Below are positions 15,601 to 28,030 of a stretch of 64,000 bases of DNA, in pieces. Both the position numbers and the translations under genes were made by a program. The stretch is taken from the NCBI GenBank assembly GCA_035048485.1, contig CM068585.1, positions 179,001-243,000 on the forward strand, in the 5' to 3' direction. Source of the stretch: Pteria penguin. Lineage: Eukaryota > Mollusca > Bivalvia > Pterioida > Pteriidae. The notes under the pieces are model-generated. The model saw nothing but the letters and a program-made list of their open reading frames with translations, searched no databases and had not been told where the DNA came from. The first letter of the stretch is position 1. Each line of letters starts with the position of its first letter.

Positions 15601-18192
15601 GACATGTGGCAGAATAGTTGACCTACATGATCGGGTATGGTGGCGGAGTATTTTACATACATGATCGGCGAAGTTGTGGAATATTTTACTGACATGATCA
15701 GGCAAGTGGTGGAATATATGACCAACAGGATCGGCCAAGTGGCGGAATATTTGGCCGACATGATCGGACATGTGGTGTAATATATGACCGACATGATCGT
15801 CCAATTGGCGGAATATTTGACCGACATCATCGTCCAAGTGGCGGAATATTTGACCGACATGATCGTGCAAGGGGCGTAATATTTGACCGACATGATCGGG
15901 CAAGTGGTGGAATATATGACCAACAGGATCGGCCAAGTGGCGGAATATTTGGCCGACATGATTGGAGATGTGGATGAATATATGGCCGACATCATCGTCC
16001 AAGTGGCGGAATATTTGACCCACATCATTTTCCAAGTGGCGGAATATTTGACCGACATGATCGGGCAAATGACAGAATATTTGACCGACATGATCGGACA
16101 AGTGGTGGAATATTTGAGCGACATGATCGGACTTCTGGCACAATAGTTGACCTACATGATCGGGAATGGTGGTGGATTATTTTACATACATGATCGGCGA
16201 AGTTGTGGAATATTTGACCGACATGATCGGACAAGTGGCGGAATATTTGACCGACATGGTCGTCCTAGTGGCTGAATATTTGACCGACATGATCGTCCAA
16301 GTGGCAGAATATTTGCCTAGATGATCGGACAAATGATAGAATATTTGACCGACATGATCGGACATGAGCTGGAATATATGACCGACATGATCGTCCAAGT
16401 GGCGGAATATATGACCGACATGATCGTCCAAGTGGCGGAAAATTTGACCGACATGATCGTGCAAGGGGCGGAATATTTGACCGACATGATCGGCCAAGTG
16501 GTGGAATATATGACCAACAGGATCGGCCAAGTGGCGGAATATTTGGCCGACATGATCGGACATGTGGTGGAATAAATGACCGACATTATCGTCCAAGTGG
16601 CGGAATATTTGACCGACATCATCGTCCAAGTGGCGGAATATTTGACCGACATGATCGAATAAAATTGCGGAATATTTGACCTACATGATCGGGCAAGGTG
16701 GCGGATTATTTTACATACATGATCGGCGAAGTTGTGGAATATTTGACCGACATGATCGTCCAAGTGGCAGAATATTTGACCGACATGATCGTCCAAGTGG
16801 CGGAATATTTGACCGACATGATCGTCCGCGTGGCAGAATATTTGCCTAGATGATCGGACAAATGGCAGAATATTTGACCGACATGATCGGACAAGTGGTA
16901 GAATATTTGAGCAACATGATCGGACATGTGGCAGCATAGTAGACCTACAAGATCGGGCAAGTGGCGGTATATTTGGCCGACATGATCGGACATGTGGCGG
17001 AATATATGACCGACATGATCGGACAAGTGTTGGAGTATTTGAGCGACATGAGCGGATCTGTGGCAGCATAGTTGACCTACATGATCGGGCATGGTGGCGG
17101 ATTATTTTACATACAAAATCGGAGAAGTTGTGGAATATTTGACCGACATAATCGGACAAGTGGTGGAATACTTGACCGACATGATCGACCAAGAGGCGGA
17201 ATATTTGACCGACATGATCGTCCAAGTGGCGGAATATTTGAGCGACATGATCGGACAAGTGGTGGAATACTTGACCGACGTGATCGTCCAAGTGGCGGAA
17301 TAATTGACCGACATGATCGAACAAGGTGGCGGAATATTTGACATACATGATCTGGCAAGGTGGCGGATTATTTTACATACATGATCGGCGAAGTTGTGGA
17401 ATGTTTGACCGAGATGATCGGACAAGTGGCGAAATATTTGGCCGACATGATCGGACATGTGGCGGAATATATGACCGACATGATCGTCCAAGTGGCGGAA
17501 TATTTGACCGACATGATCGTGCAAGTGGCAGAATATTTGCCTAGATGATCGGACAAATGACAGAATATTTGACCGACATGATCGGACAAGTGGTGGAATA
17601 TTTGAGCGACATGATCGGACATGTGGCAGAATAGTTGACCTACATGATCGACCATGGTGGCGGATTATTTTACTTACATGATCGGCGAAGTTGTGGAATA
17701 TTTGACCGACATGATTGGAGAAGTGGCGGAATATTTGACCAACATGATCGGCCAAGTGGCGGAATATTTGACCGACATGATCATCCAAGTGGCAGAATAT
17801 TTGCCTAGATGATCGGACAAATGACAGAATATTTGACCGACATGATCGGACAAGTGGTGGAATATTTGAGCGACATGATCGGACAGAATAGTTGACCTAC
17901 ATGATCGGGCATGGTGGCGGATTATTTTACATACATGATCGGCGAAGTTGTGGAATATTTGACCGACATGATCGGAAAGTGGTGGAATATTTGACCGACA
18001 TGATCGACCAAGAGGCGGAATATTTGACCGACATGATTGTCCAAGTGGCGGAATATTTGAGCGACATGATCGGCCAAGTGGCGGAATACTTGACCAACCC
18101 GATCGTCCAAGTGGCGGAATACTTGACCGACATGATCGTCCAAGTGGCGGAATATTTGACCGACATGATCGTCCAAGTGGCGGAATATTTGT

Positions 18193-18673
18193 GAAAAGAG
18201 CTTCCATTTCTTTATTAAACAACGACTTCTGAATTGAAAATTTTTAGTTTTTTATTTTGTTTTATTTGTTGTGTTCTTTTTGTTTATTAATAGTTTGGGG
18301 GTGTTGTTTCTGGGGTTTAGTGTGTATGTGTGTTTGTTGTATATTTGTTTTTTGTTACCTTTCCTTTTGCGTTAGCACTATGGTAAGGGTATGAATTTTG
18401 TAACTGTGTATCTTTGAAGAGTATGGTAGAATGGATTTTTGTTTCTTTGTGCTTTGTTTAGGATTTTCGTTTTGTTTTGGGTATTTTTTAAAAATTTTAT
18501 TTGCGTGTGTGTATGTGTGTGTAGGTGTCCATGTGTATGTGTTATTTATAAAAAGGGAGTTAATCTCCCCTTTCTTAGTTTAATGCTTCATATTCTTCAG
18601 TTTTATTCAAAGCCTAAACATTCTCGTCTGACATGAAAAAAGTCATGAATGCAATCCCACCAAAAAATTAAAA
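18193..18673. other. T/G-rich junction after the satellite, no gene seen
   Basis: The satellite stops in mid-monomer and is followed by T- and TG-rich DNA with short TGTGTG tracts. The small open frame here is low complexity. I see no gene or transposon end at the junction. Confidence 0.6.
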
Positions 18674-18792
18674 AAGAAGAGAAGAAGAAGAAGAAGAAGA
18701 AGAAGAAGAAGAAGAAGAAGAAGAAGAAGAAGAAAAAAAAAAAGAAAACAGAAAAAAAAGAAAGAAAAAAAAAACAAAAAAAAAAAAACACC
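18674..18792. repeat. (AAG)n microsatellite and A-rich tract
   Basis: About 20 AAG triplets (18674-18735) are followed by an A-rich stretch to about 18792. Confidence 0.95.
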
Positions 18793-19855
18793 CGAAAACA
18801 AAACAAACAAAACAAAAATAATAAATAAATATCGAGTCGACTGCCAGGGAAAGAGATCAGGACGAAAGACTGGGGGAATTCACTAAAGTGAAACTAGTTA
18901 TTTTCCCGGACCTTCAAATTGTTCAATCGTATGTACAAGGCCTCCCATCCCACTACAAATGGCAAAGGGTTTCGTCTAATCCTACGCATTTGTAATCGAT
19001 AACTCCTATGCCTTTCGCATTATTTAGCTTCTACCGGCAAAACCTGAATCCGCCTTTTTTCATTTCCTTTTCACCTTTTACTTGATCACCTGTAAAATGT
19101 AAAGTTCCCGGTCCATACATGTCAAACAACCTGTTCCTGCAGATGGTATGCACTTTAGGAGGCTCAGAGCTTAAAACTTTCATCATTCTTCATGTAATAA
19201 GTACATACATGTGTACTCGCTAAACTGATACCATGTGATAAGCACTTTACTTCCGAAAGAACGAAGTTTGTCATTTAAACCATATGCCGTATTGATTTAC
19301 TCAAACGTTGACACGCGGATGCAGCGTATTAATGGTATAAGTGCGCATGTTTAGATTACTTTCAAAGTACTGCAGTTCGAACAGTTACATGGCGATATTT
19401 CCCATTATTCAGTACTTAGATCGTTCTCCTAACTCGATGTGACAGGGGTGTCAGAACTTTGGTATAAGCCGTACTACTTTTTGTGGGATAATTATTTATA
19501 TCTTAGTTGACGGTGTATAGTGTTACTAGCAGGTCGTGTCCTGAATTGTGGAACAAATGTTAAAGACGGAATGCATGTAACAGACACGGAGCTAGCATCA
19601 CAGGCAGCAAGTAATACAAGTAAGTCAAAACAAGGATTATACTTGTATTGCAATATAACATGATATTATTTCTCTTTCTGGTACTTGTACTTTTAAGAGA
19701 ATCGATAAAATTCATTGCAAGTGAGGAAGATCACAGAAAATAACCTGCAGAATTTTACTATTAGAAGCGTTACATTATAAAAAAAAACTTGAACTGAAAA
19801 TTAGGAAGCGGCGTCATTGTTAATGCTACCTTCTAACCACCCCTTCTTTAGCGCA
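18793..19855. other. Unassigned intergenic DNA
   Basis: No repeat family or coding frame is recognised. A sequence matching a splice donor (CAAGTAAGT) lies at about 19617, so a non-coding exon cannot be excluded, but nothing else supports one. Confidence 0.4.
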
Positions 19856-20345
19856 TGTTTTGTGTGTGGACACACAATCGTAGTGATAAATGGTCCATAG
19901 TGTAGTGCAAGATGTCGTATGTGTGTGCATTGATTGATTGATTGGTTTTTGTTTTACGTCACACCACGAATATTTCACGTATATGGTGACGGCATCTGCC
20001 TGATGCGGGGCATACAAATTTTGACCTTTGCAACGGACCCACCCGAAGCAGTAAGGGATCTTTAACGTGCCATGCATACCACGACACGGGGCCTCGGTTT
20101 TTACTGTCTCATCCAAAAGACATGACACCGGCATGGCCAGAGCGGGACTCGAACCCCAGCCTCCCGATCAGGAGTCCGACGCGATACCACTAGGCCACGC
20201 CGGCTTACGTATGTGTGTGGACACACAATCGTAGTGATAAATGGTCATAGTGTAGTGCAAGATGTCGTATGTGTGTGGACACACAATCGTAGTGGTAATT
20301 TGCTAAACACTTCATAGTGTAGTGCAAGATGTCGTTTGCCAACGT
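19856..20345. repeat. Short tandem repeat (GTGTGGACACACAATCGTAG units) split by a SINE
   Basis: Three units containing GTGTGGACACACAATCGTAG and TAGTGCAAGATGTCG are seen at about 19862, 20213 and 20272. The first two are separated by the SINE at 19928-20207. Confidence 0.8.
19928..20207 (-). mobile_element. tRNA-headed SINE, copy 1
   Basis: The element lies on the minus strand. Its head has a pol III A box (TGGCCTAGTGGT) and B box (GGTTCGAGTCC). The body contains the conserved GGATCTTTAACGTGCCATG, and the tail is of the ACAAAAACCAATCAATC type. It is flanked by an exact 12-bp target duplication, CGTATGTGTGTG, at 19916-19927 and 20208-20219. The structure resembles molluscan V-type SINEs such as RUDI, but that assignment is from memory and untested. 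Confidence 0.9.
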
Positions 20346-20660
20346 AATCCTTCTGATAAGAAAGTAGTTGGCAGGTCTAGTTTTGATGAGAATAGCACGA
20401 GTAACATGTGCCCATGCAAACACATATCTTATTCATTCAAATTCTTGAGCTTACGATATGATCAACAAAGTGAACTATCACGGAAGAGTGAATAAGATTA
20501 CACTGCGCAAAAAAATAAACATTGTCGCTAACATCCTGCTACCAGCGCGGATATGTTAATTTAATAAGCGTATTTAAATTGTAAAAAGGAAAAATCAAAT
20601 GAATGACAGGCATTTATATCGCAGTAAATGTCTAATCAGTTATGAGCGTTATTTCGGGTT

Positions 20661-20931
20661 GTGATTGATTGGTTTTTGTTTAACGTCACACCACGAATAT
20701 TTCACGTATTTGGTGACGGCATCTGCCTGATGCGGGGCATATACATTTTGACCTTGGCAACGGACCCACCCGAAGCATTGAGGGATCTTTAACGTGCCAT
20801 GCATACCACGACACGGGGCCTCGGTTTTTACTGTCTCATCCGAAAGACATAACACCGGCATGACCAGAGCAGGACTCAAACCCCGGCCTCCCGATCAGGA
20901 GTCGAACGCGATACCACTAGGCCACGCGGGC
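20661..20931 (-). mobile_element. tRNA-headed SINE, copy 2
   Basis: Same family and orientation as the copy at 19928, with the same body and A/B box head. The B box is slightly decayed (read as GGTTTGAGTCC on the minus strand). Near-identical flanks ATTTCGGGTTGTG and TTTTCGGGTGGTG (20651-20663, 20932-20944) look like a diverged target duplication. Confidence 0.88.
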
Positions 20932-20953
20932 TTTTCGGGTGGTGAAAGTGTAT

Positions 20954-20990
20954 GTTAGGGTTTAGGGTTAGGACCCTAACCCTAACCCTA
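20954..20990. repeat. Head-to-head interstitial telomeric tract
   Basis: Three TTAGGG-type units (GTTAGGGTTTAGGGTTAGG) are directly followed by CCCTAACCCTAACCCTA, so the two telomeric strands meet in an inverted arrangement around 20972. Confidence 0.9.
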
Positions 20991-21456
20991 CATGGAAGGC
21001 CTGCAGGACAGTAATGCACTATAAGTTCGGTGCACGACTTTACATGTCCTGCTTGTCCGCCGTGTGATAAACATTAAAAACGTATGAATTGAAATTCCTT
21101 TTTAAAGTTTACTGTTATTCAAGTACCTATTCAAAATTGCTTCACTACGTTGATGGTTATTAACCCCCCCCCCCCCCCCCCCTTTCCACTTCAGTATTTT
21201 TTTGTACTCGCTGGTGAAAAATATCGTTAGGGATATAAATATACACACAACAGCATAACTACAATAATGTGCTCGTTGGTACTTTGATGTCCTCAGCCGT
21301 CAATTGAGGCGGTTTAAGGATACATCGTTGTAGTTAGCAAGGGCATGGCTTCTTTGGTTGAGTCCTCTCTCGAAACATCTGTATCTGTCTTGCATGGTCA
21401 CCGTTTCAACAAAAATATCTGGATACATCACACCTTCACCATAATATAGACGGTAT
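20991..21456. other. Intergenic DNA with a poly-C tract
   Basis: This stretch holds a C homopolymer at about 21164-21182. No gene or recognised repeat is seen in the rest. Confidence 0.5.
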
Positions 21457-21614
21457 CAGTGGCGGATCCAGAATTTCCGAAAAAGGGGGGGGGGGGCAAA
21501 TGGGTGTTATCCAAACTTCTCAGCCATTTTTGGTGCAAAATCTGGATTTTTACTAGTAAATGTGTGACCAAAAGGGGGGGGGAGGCCCGGGCCCCCACTG
21601 TAAATCCGCCACTG
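21457..21614. mobile_element. hAT-like MITE, CAGTGGCGGATCC type, copy 1
   Basis: The termini are CAGTGGCGGATCCAG and AATCCGCCACTG, and the core contains G-runs and GCCATTTTTGGTGC. It is flanked on both sides by GGTAT (21452-21456, 21615-21619), a 5-bp target duplication. There is no coding capacity. Confidence 0.88.
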
Positions 21615-22916
21615 GGTATATTAGATTTCGCCCCTCCCTCTGTTTTTAAATTCTGTAACACAGACAGCGACTTTTATCCTATAAATCAATCCTACAGCAT
21701 TCAATACTAGTAGTCCGTTGACAGTAAACACATTTATACAATGAGAGTATTTGACCGACTTTAATATACTGCATAAAGTTTCTAATTTTGTTGAAAACTA
21801 AGTTCAGTCACAACGAATGTAGCTTAAAGGTGCAAAGTTCGTCACACACGAGTTACGACGCGCTAACATTTTGTGTTCATTATCAAATAGCTCATTCGAG
21901 ATGGTGTACCGGGTCCAAATCCACAAGGATATTCAGTAAAAATACTTTTTTGATAATTTTTTTTTCGGAAAATATCTAAATATATATCATACGAGATAAA
22001 TTAGCCTATTCTCGCCAAAATGTTTTCGTTTAACCCTTTCAGATAGATGCCTAGATTCGCGCTTGTTTAACCGCAATTGACCTTTCAAGCACCTTAATGA
22101 TTTAGGCGGTAGATTAATTTTTCTGTATCCGACCGCATGACTGCTCTTTCCAGGCATACCTGGTACAGACATCTCTGTAAGATGTTGGAGCTTCACGAAA
22201 TGGTCATTACACAAATGAATGAATCATTTCCTCGTTATTAGCATCATAGTTTCTCTTCCTTATTTTCCCGAATACGTGTTGTTTTTGTATTCCTTTATAC
22301 TCAAGTTAAGCTTAAAGTGTACCAACAATGCAAAACGATTTTTATATATTATACGTAAATATTCATAAATTACGTAACCAACACTTGATAACTAAGTTAC
22401 AATGCTTCAGTATCAAGTAATCGCGAGTTAAAGTTGTAATTTGCACCTGGGCACGAATATCTCCGATGATTCTTAGCCGCATTTCCGGTCAGTTAACATC
22501 TGGTGATGTGTGACGTCAGACATTGAACACACAGTAGATAGGCAATAGAAACATCTGATCACAGCGAAACATCTCTTTTATCGTGTGAATCGACAGATTA
22601 CGAGATAGATGCATTTAGTGATTATGAATTTGATTATAAAGATACCCAAGACGAAAATATATACAATTCAGAAAATTTGGTTCTGAACTGTATTTATTTG
22701 AACCATACGATTCTAATGTATCCGATTCATCGGACGAAGAAGTTATATTTACGTTTCTTTAGTATTTCTTAAACAGAACTTTCAGTTGTATAAAATTACA
22801 CAATGTCAAAACAGAACTTCGGACTTAGAAATAAACAAATATCTACTCTACGTACAATAAAACTAAGAGTTAGAGAAGAATTATATAGACAGATTATAAC
22901 AAATAATCATTATAAA
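21615..22916. other. Unassigned region with a short acidic coding-like segment
   Basis: No complete gene is seen. Between about 22590 and 22760 the + strand encodes short acidic stretches (for example SDSSDEE) that need a frameshift to join, which may be remnants of an exon. A short open frame begins at ATG 22803 and runs into the MITE at 22917. I do not recognise either. Confidence 0.3.
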
Positions 22917-23076
22917 CAGTGGCGGATCCAAAATTTCCGCAAGGAAAAGGGGGGGGGGGCAAATATGTATTAGCCAAACTACTTAGCCATTTTTGGTGCC
23001 AACTCTTGATTTTTACTTGTAAATATGTGGCGAAAGGGGGGGGGGGGCGGGCGGACCCCTCCTAAATATGCCACTG
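22917..23076. mobile_element. hAT-like MITE, CAGTGGCGGATCC type, copy 2
   Basis: Same terminal and internal sequence as the element at 21457, with a slightly decayed right end (ATATGCCACTG). It is flanked by exact 5-bp ATAAA duplications (22912-22916, 23077-23081). Confidence 0.88.
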
Positions 23077-23421
23077 ATAAAGGTATGATTCTCATGGGGA
23101 AAAATAATCATTGTATTTGACTTGGCATTTCCTTGAATTGAATTTGTTTTCCTTCTTATATTAACCTGACATGAAAATAGTGTTGTCCTAATATTTGACG
23201 ATATGGATATATGATCAAGTAGCACCTGTAAATGAGAGAAAAATTGTGTCTAATTTATATTTCAAATGATCATAAAATCTCGTCGACTTATCAACCATCC
23301 AAAACTCGAAGAATGTTACATTTGTCGAGAAGGGAGGGGGTAATTGAGAATTTGTATATAGCTTATTGATGACGCTATCATCGGAGAAAACATGCAGTGG
23401 TCTTAATCAAATTTTGAGCGG

Positions 23422-23463
23422 TATACACACACACACCTACATACACACACACACACACACACG

Positions 23464-23552
<89 letters not shown>
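23422..23552. repeat. (CA)n(TA)n compound microsatellite
   Basis: A CA-rich tract (23424-23466) runs into about 43 TA dinucleotides. The open frames through it (YIYIYI on both strands) are artefacts. Confidence 0.97.
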
Positions 23553-23559
23553 GTCACAC

Positions 23560-24142
23560 GTGACAGGAATGAATAATGTGACGGTCATCGGAACAGCTTC
23601 TCTTATTGATATGCAGATTTCCTCCACAAACGGTTGTTTACACACAATGTTCAGAGTTTCGAGGGGTTATTGGGCTCAATTGAAAGAAAGCATTGGTATG
23701 CAAATCCCAGATTCCAGTTTATTTATGCATTTAATCCCATACACGGTTAATGTCGGTACAACAAATTCATAAGATGGCTGTTCATACATCTTTGATAGCT
23801 CTGTTGAAAGCTTATTTTGAACACATAACAAATGAAACTGTATACGTGGACATAAATCTGAGTTTAAAGTATAAAGCGGTTTCGATGAAACATCTTCTTG
23901 CATTGAATTGTGAGCTTTCGTGTATGACAGCTACAAAGGTTTCTCCATCGAGATCTGACGACTCGTATGATTCGTCCGTCAACGAGGGCCTTGTCTCGGG
24001 TGTGGTTTTCCTTTTTTGCAAAAGTTTAGATCACAAAACAGTTTTTTTATTCAACGTGCGACCGCAGAATGACTACCATATGAATAAACCATTGTATTTT
24101 TTTCATTTCCAAATCAATAATCAGCATTTATATCTTAAATAA
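23560..24142 (+). other. Unrecognised open frames, coding status uncertain
   Basis: Two overlapping + frames (70 codons from 23560 and 130 codons from 23750) are open with mixed composition, and a 69-codon frame is open on the opposite strand (23812-24021). None shows a motif I recognise. The complexity is ordinary, so an old exon or transposon fragment is possible, but nothing decides strand or frame. Confidence 0.2.
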
Positions 24143-25207
24143 ATTTAATTACATTACAGACTTTGCTTAGTCATGCCTTCAATAATAAAAAAGCAGGCAT
24201 GACACAAACAACTGCCATTAAATATGCATTTTTGATTAATATTTCTGTCAATTTCCATGCCGGAGACACACACAAATATTCTGCTCTTGATTTCCTACAA
24301 AATATGTCGATTTCACACATGTTTCAGTATGTAGTACTTGTATGAAAGTACAAAAGTATGATATGTTCTAATAGGGTCGCTTTTAACAAATCTACTTTAT
24401 CTTAAATCTGACTAAATTGCCGCACTCAATATGTATGCACAATCTCTTGTATTTTCACTTTCAAGTCAGCAGTTGACTATGTTACCATTGCAACCCCAAA
24501 TTTGATACCTTTTTGAAGCTTGTACGGTAGTATGCACCTCTTCTCAAAACACAAAATGACTAAAATATAATTATTATTCAAGAAATTATGATATAATGTA
24601 CATACCTTTATTGCAAAAAAGAAACCATTAGCATTAAGAGCTCACCTATTTGGCGGATTTTCCGACCCGATTGCAAGCCAACCCCCCCCCCCTTTTGGTC
24701 GGAAAATTTTACCAAAAAAGGTCATTTTCAACAATTTTCCAATTTTAGGACTGCAACCCCCCTTTCTTTCCAGACCCGGTAGTGCAAAACATTAGTCATG
24801 GTAGACTGCAAACCCCCTTTCAAAAATTTCTAGATCCGCCTATGTCACCTGTACAATTTTGTCCAGGAACATCTCTTATTTTCAGTGTTTCCAGAAAACT
24901 GTAGTCATTGCAGTTTTTTTATAGACAGACAGATGGTCAGCCTAAACATTAGATCCCCCATAAATCTAGATTTCCAGGACAAAATTCTTAAACTGCGTGT
25001 GTACAGATGGAAGGACAAGCAGACTGACAGATGAACGGGGTGTTTTCAGTATAACCCCCATCAAAAGTATTTCTGGAGATACATTTAGAGTATAAAACAA
25101 GTTCTTGAAATAATATTCTGTTTATCAAAATAGGCAAAAGTTAAGTATGACCTAGTTCTGGACCTCACCCAACGCCCCCTTCATCAGTAAATACAAGTCC
25201 TAAAAGG
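24143..25207. other. AT-rich intergenic DNA with a decayed C-rich repeat
   Basis: Around 24650-24845 is a C-run-rich stretch bounded by GGCGGATTTTCC and AGATCCGCCTATG. It is reminiscent of the CAGTGGCGGATCC MITEs but too decayed to assign. Nothing else is recognised. Confidence 0.4.
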
Positions 25208-25276
<69 letters not shown>

Positions 25277-25312
25277 TATAATAATAATAATAATTATAAT
25301 AATGATAATAAT
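25208..25312. repeat. (AAT)n microsatellite
   Basis: More than 30 AAT/ATA triplets, with a few interruptions near the right end. Confidence 0.97.
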
Positions 25313-25511
25313 AAACTAGTTGTATGGGTAGCATAAACAAATGTTTCATGCTATGGATGTTTAAAACAGCAAATATTACTTTGAATTACAAAAAAACCCC
25401 CTTGTGCTTGTGTATCCGATCATGGTTTATATATCAAACTTGGAGTCATACGAACATGACACAATTCGTAATACACATGTATATTGATAAATAGAAAATT
25501 ATTCAATAGAC

Positions 25512-26262
25512 TCTATCTCAAATCATTGCTGAAGTACATGACCTTATAAAATCCCCATTAATATATACTTTTTAAGTACATGACCATATAAAATCCCCAT
25601 TAATATGTACTTATCACTTTTTTATATTTTTTCTATAGCTTTTAAGTACATGACCTTATAAGATCCCCATTGATATATACTTACCACATATAGCTTTTAA
25701 GTACATGACCTTATAAAATCCTCATTGATATATACTTACCACATATAGCTTTTAAGTACATGACCTTATAAAATCCTCATTGATATGTACTTACCACATA
25801 TACATGTAGCTTTTAAGTACATGACTTTATAAGGTCCCCATTGATATATACTTACCACATATAGCTTTTAAGTACATGACCTTATAAAATCCTCATTGAT
25901 ATATACTTACCACATATAGCTTTTAAGTACATGACCTTATAAAATCCTCATTGATATATACTTACCACATAAAGCTTTTAAGTACATGACCTTATAAAAT
26001 CCCCATTGATATATACTTACCACATATGGCTTTTAAGTACATGACCTTATAAATCCCCATAGATATATACTTGCCACATATACATGTAGCTTTTAAGTAC
26101 ATAACCTTATAAGATCGCCATTGATATATACTTACCACATATAGCTTTTAAGTACATGACCTTATAAAATCCTCATTGATATATACTTACCACATATAGC
26201 TTTTAAGTACATGACCTTATAAAATCCCCATTGATATATACTTGCCACATATAGCTTTTAAG
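25512..26262. repeat. 55-bp tandem repeat array
   Basis: About 13 copies of a unit containing CTTTTAAGTACATGACCTTA and GATATATACTTACCACATA. Some copies carry a short insertion (TACATG). Confidence 0.95.
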
Positions 26263-26699
26263 GATTTGACTTATGTGGTAAGTGTATATCATTGGGAATG
26301 ATCAATCAGTCCAAGTTCACAGAAAAGCAAAACCAAGACCAAGGTTATTTTCCGCGTAAGTTATGAAAAACTCATCAATGTCTATAAATCTTCCCAGTCT
26401 GGCGTAGATATCATTACCGGTTTGTCACAGATCAAGCGTGAAATCAACCTGTATTCACTGAAACGTAAAACCAAGGTCAAGGTCATAAAATTTCACTTCT
26501 GTAGTGAAGATTTCATCAACCAAGTTTAATTTGTCTCATGTATCATAAATGGTATGAAAGATATAAACGGTTTTGTTCACTGAAGCGTAAAACAAGCTCT
26601 ATGTCACAAGTATCAGCAGTGTTACCCGAGTACAAAAGAAGTGACTTGCAAATTACCAGACACAGTCGATACATATTGATTCTAAGAATTGTTACATTT
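26263..26699. other. Interval between two arrays, decayed interspersed repeat
   Basis: The first about 30 bases (CTTATGTGGTAAGTGTATAT) are an inverted half-monomer of the preceding array. The rest contains repeated CCAAGGTCAAGGTCA-like motifs typical of dispersed bivalve repeats. No gene is seen. Confidence 0.5.
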
Positions 26700-28030
26700 T
26701 CATACCCGTGAGCCTAGTGCCGTTGTGTGTTGTTAATCCAGTAACATTACATAGTACTGAAGTGTTATACACTGTCATGAACTTTCCTGTATGCCCTTGA
26801 GCCTAGTGCTGTTCTGTGTTGGTAATCGAGTTACATTATATAGTACTGAAGTATTATACCATGTAATGAACTTTACTGTATGCCCATGAGCCTAGTGCTG
26901 TTGTGTTTTGGTAATCGAGTAACATTATATAGTACTGAAGTATTATACCATGTAATGAACTTTACTGTATGCCCATGAGCCTAGTGCTGTTGTGTGTTGG
27001 TAATCGAGTTACATTATATAGTACTGATGTGTTATACACTGTAATGAACTTTACTGTATGCCCATGAGCCTAGTGCTGTTGTGTGTTGTTACGCTAGGTA
27101 CATTATATAGTACTGATGTGTTATACACTGTAATGAACTTCACTGTATGTCCATGAGCCTAGTGCCTGTTGTGTTTTGTTAATCGAGTAACATTATATAG
27201 TACTGAAGTGTTATACCTGGTAATGAACTTTGCTGTATGCCCTTGAGCCTAGTGCTGTTGTGTGTTGGTAATCGAGTTACATTATATAGTACTGAAGTAT
27301 TATACCCTGTTATAAACTTTACTGTATGCCCATGAGCCTAGTGTTGCTGTGTGTTGGTATCGAATTACATTATACAGTGCTGAAGTATTATACCCTGTAA
27401 TGAACTTTACTGTATGCCCATGAGCCTAGTGCTGTTGTGTGTTGGTAATCGAGTAGCATTATATAGTACTGAAGTATTATACACTGTAATGAACATTACT
27501 GTATGCCCATGAGCCTAGTGCCTGTTGTGTGTTGGTAATCGAGTTACATTATATAGTACTGAAATATTATACCATGTAATGAACTTTACTGCATGCCCAT
27601 GAGCCTAGTGCTGTTGTGTATTAGTAATCGGGTTACATTAGATAGTACTGAAGTATTATACCATGTAATGAACTTTACTGCATGCCCATGAGCCTAGTGC
27701 TGTTGAGTATTGGTAATCGGGTTACATTATATAGTACTGAAATGTTATACACTGTAATGAACTTTACTGTATGCCCATGAGCCTAGTGCCATTGTGTTTT
27801 GTTAATCGAGTTACTTTGTATAGTACAGAAGTATTATACATTGTACATGAGCTTTACTGCATGCCCGTGAGCCTAGTGCTGTTGTGTTTTGTTAATCGAG
27901 TTACTTTGTATAATACTGAAGTGTTATACACTATTGAACTTTACTGCATACCCGTGAGCCTAGTGCTGTTGTGTTTTGTTAATCGAGTTACATTATATAG
28001 TACTGAAATGTTATACATTGTAATGAGCTT
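26700..28030. repeat. 89-bp tandem repeat array, left part
   Basis: About 15 units containing GAGCCTAGTGCTGTTGTGT, AATCGAGTTACATTATATAG and TACTGAAGTATTATAC. The array breaks off inside a monomer, shortly after GTAATGAGCTTT. Confidence 0.96.

Larger units (their letters stand above)
1..18192. repeat. 33-bp satellite array with higher-order structure
   Basis: About 550 head-to-tail monomers of 33 bp fill this stretch. The best-conserved core is GAATATTTGACCGACATGAT, and the variable part before it reads like CGTCCAAGTGGC, CGGACAAGTGGT, CGACCAAGAGGC or CGGACAAATGAC. Monomer variants recur in a preferred order. One 34-bp variant (GGATTATTTTACATACATG, e.g. at 346, 709, 973) and one 32-bp variant (TTTGCCTAGATGAT) mark the higher-order units. 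The array starts before the window and ends abruptly at about 18192. Read on + in one frame, each monomer gives VAEYLTDMIVQ-like 11-mers, but stop codons recur at fixed monomer types, so I treat it as a satellite, not a gene. Confidence 0.97.

Noticed and set aside
14793..16124. A 443-codon minus-strand open frame and many other long frames in 1-18222
   Set aside because: They are generated by the 33-bp satellite, which is stop-free in five frames. Competing long frames overlap on both strands, and none has a unique domain or signal.
1..18192. CRISPR-like regular repeats
   Set aside because: Monomers are contiguous with no unique spacers, vary along their length, and there are no cas-like genes.
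23560..24142. A host gene from the open frames after the TA microsatellite
   Set aside because: Both strands are open with no recognisable motif, so I kept it only as an uncertain region.
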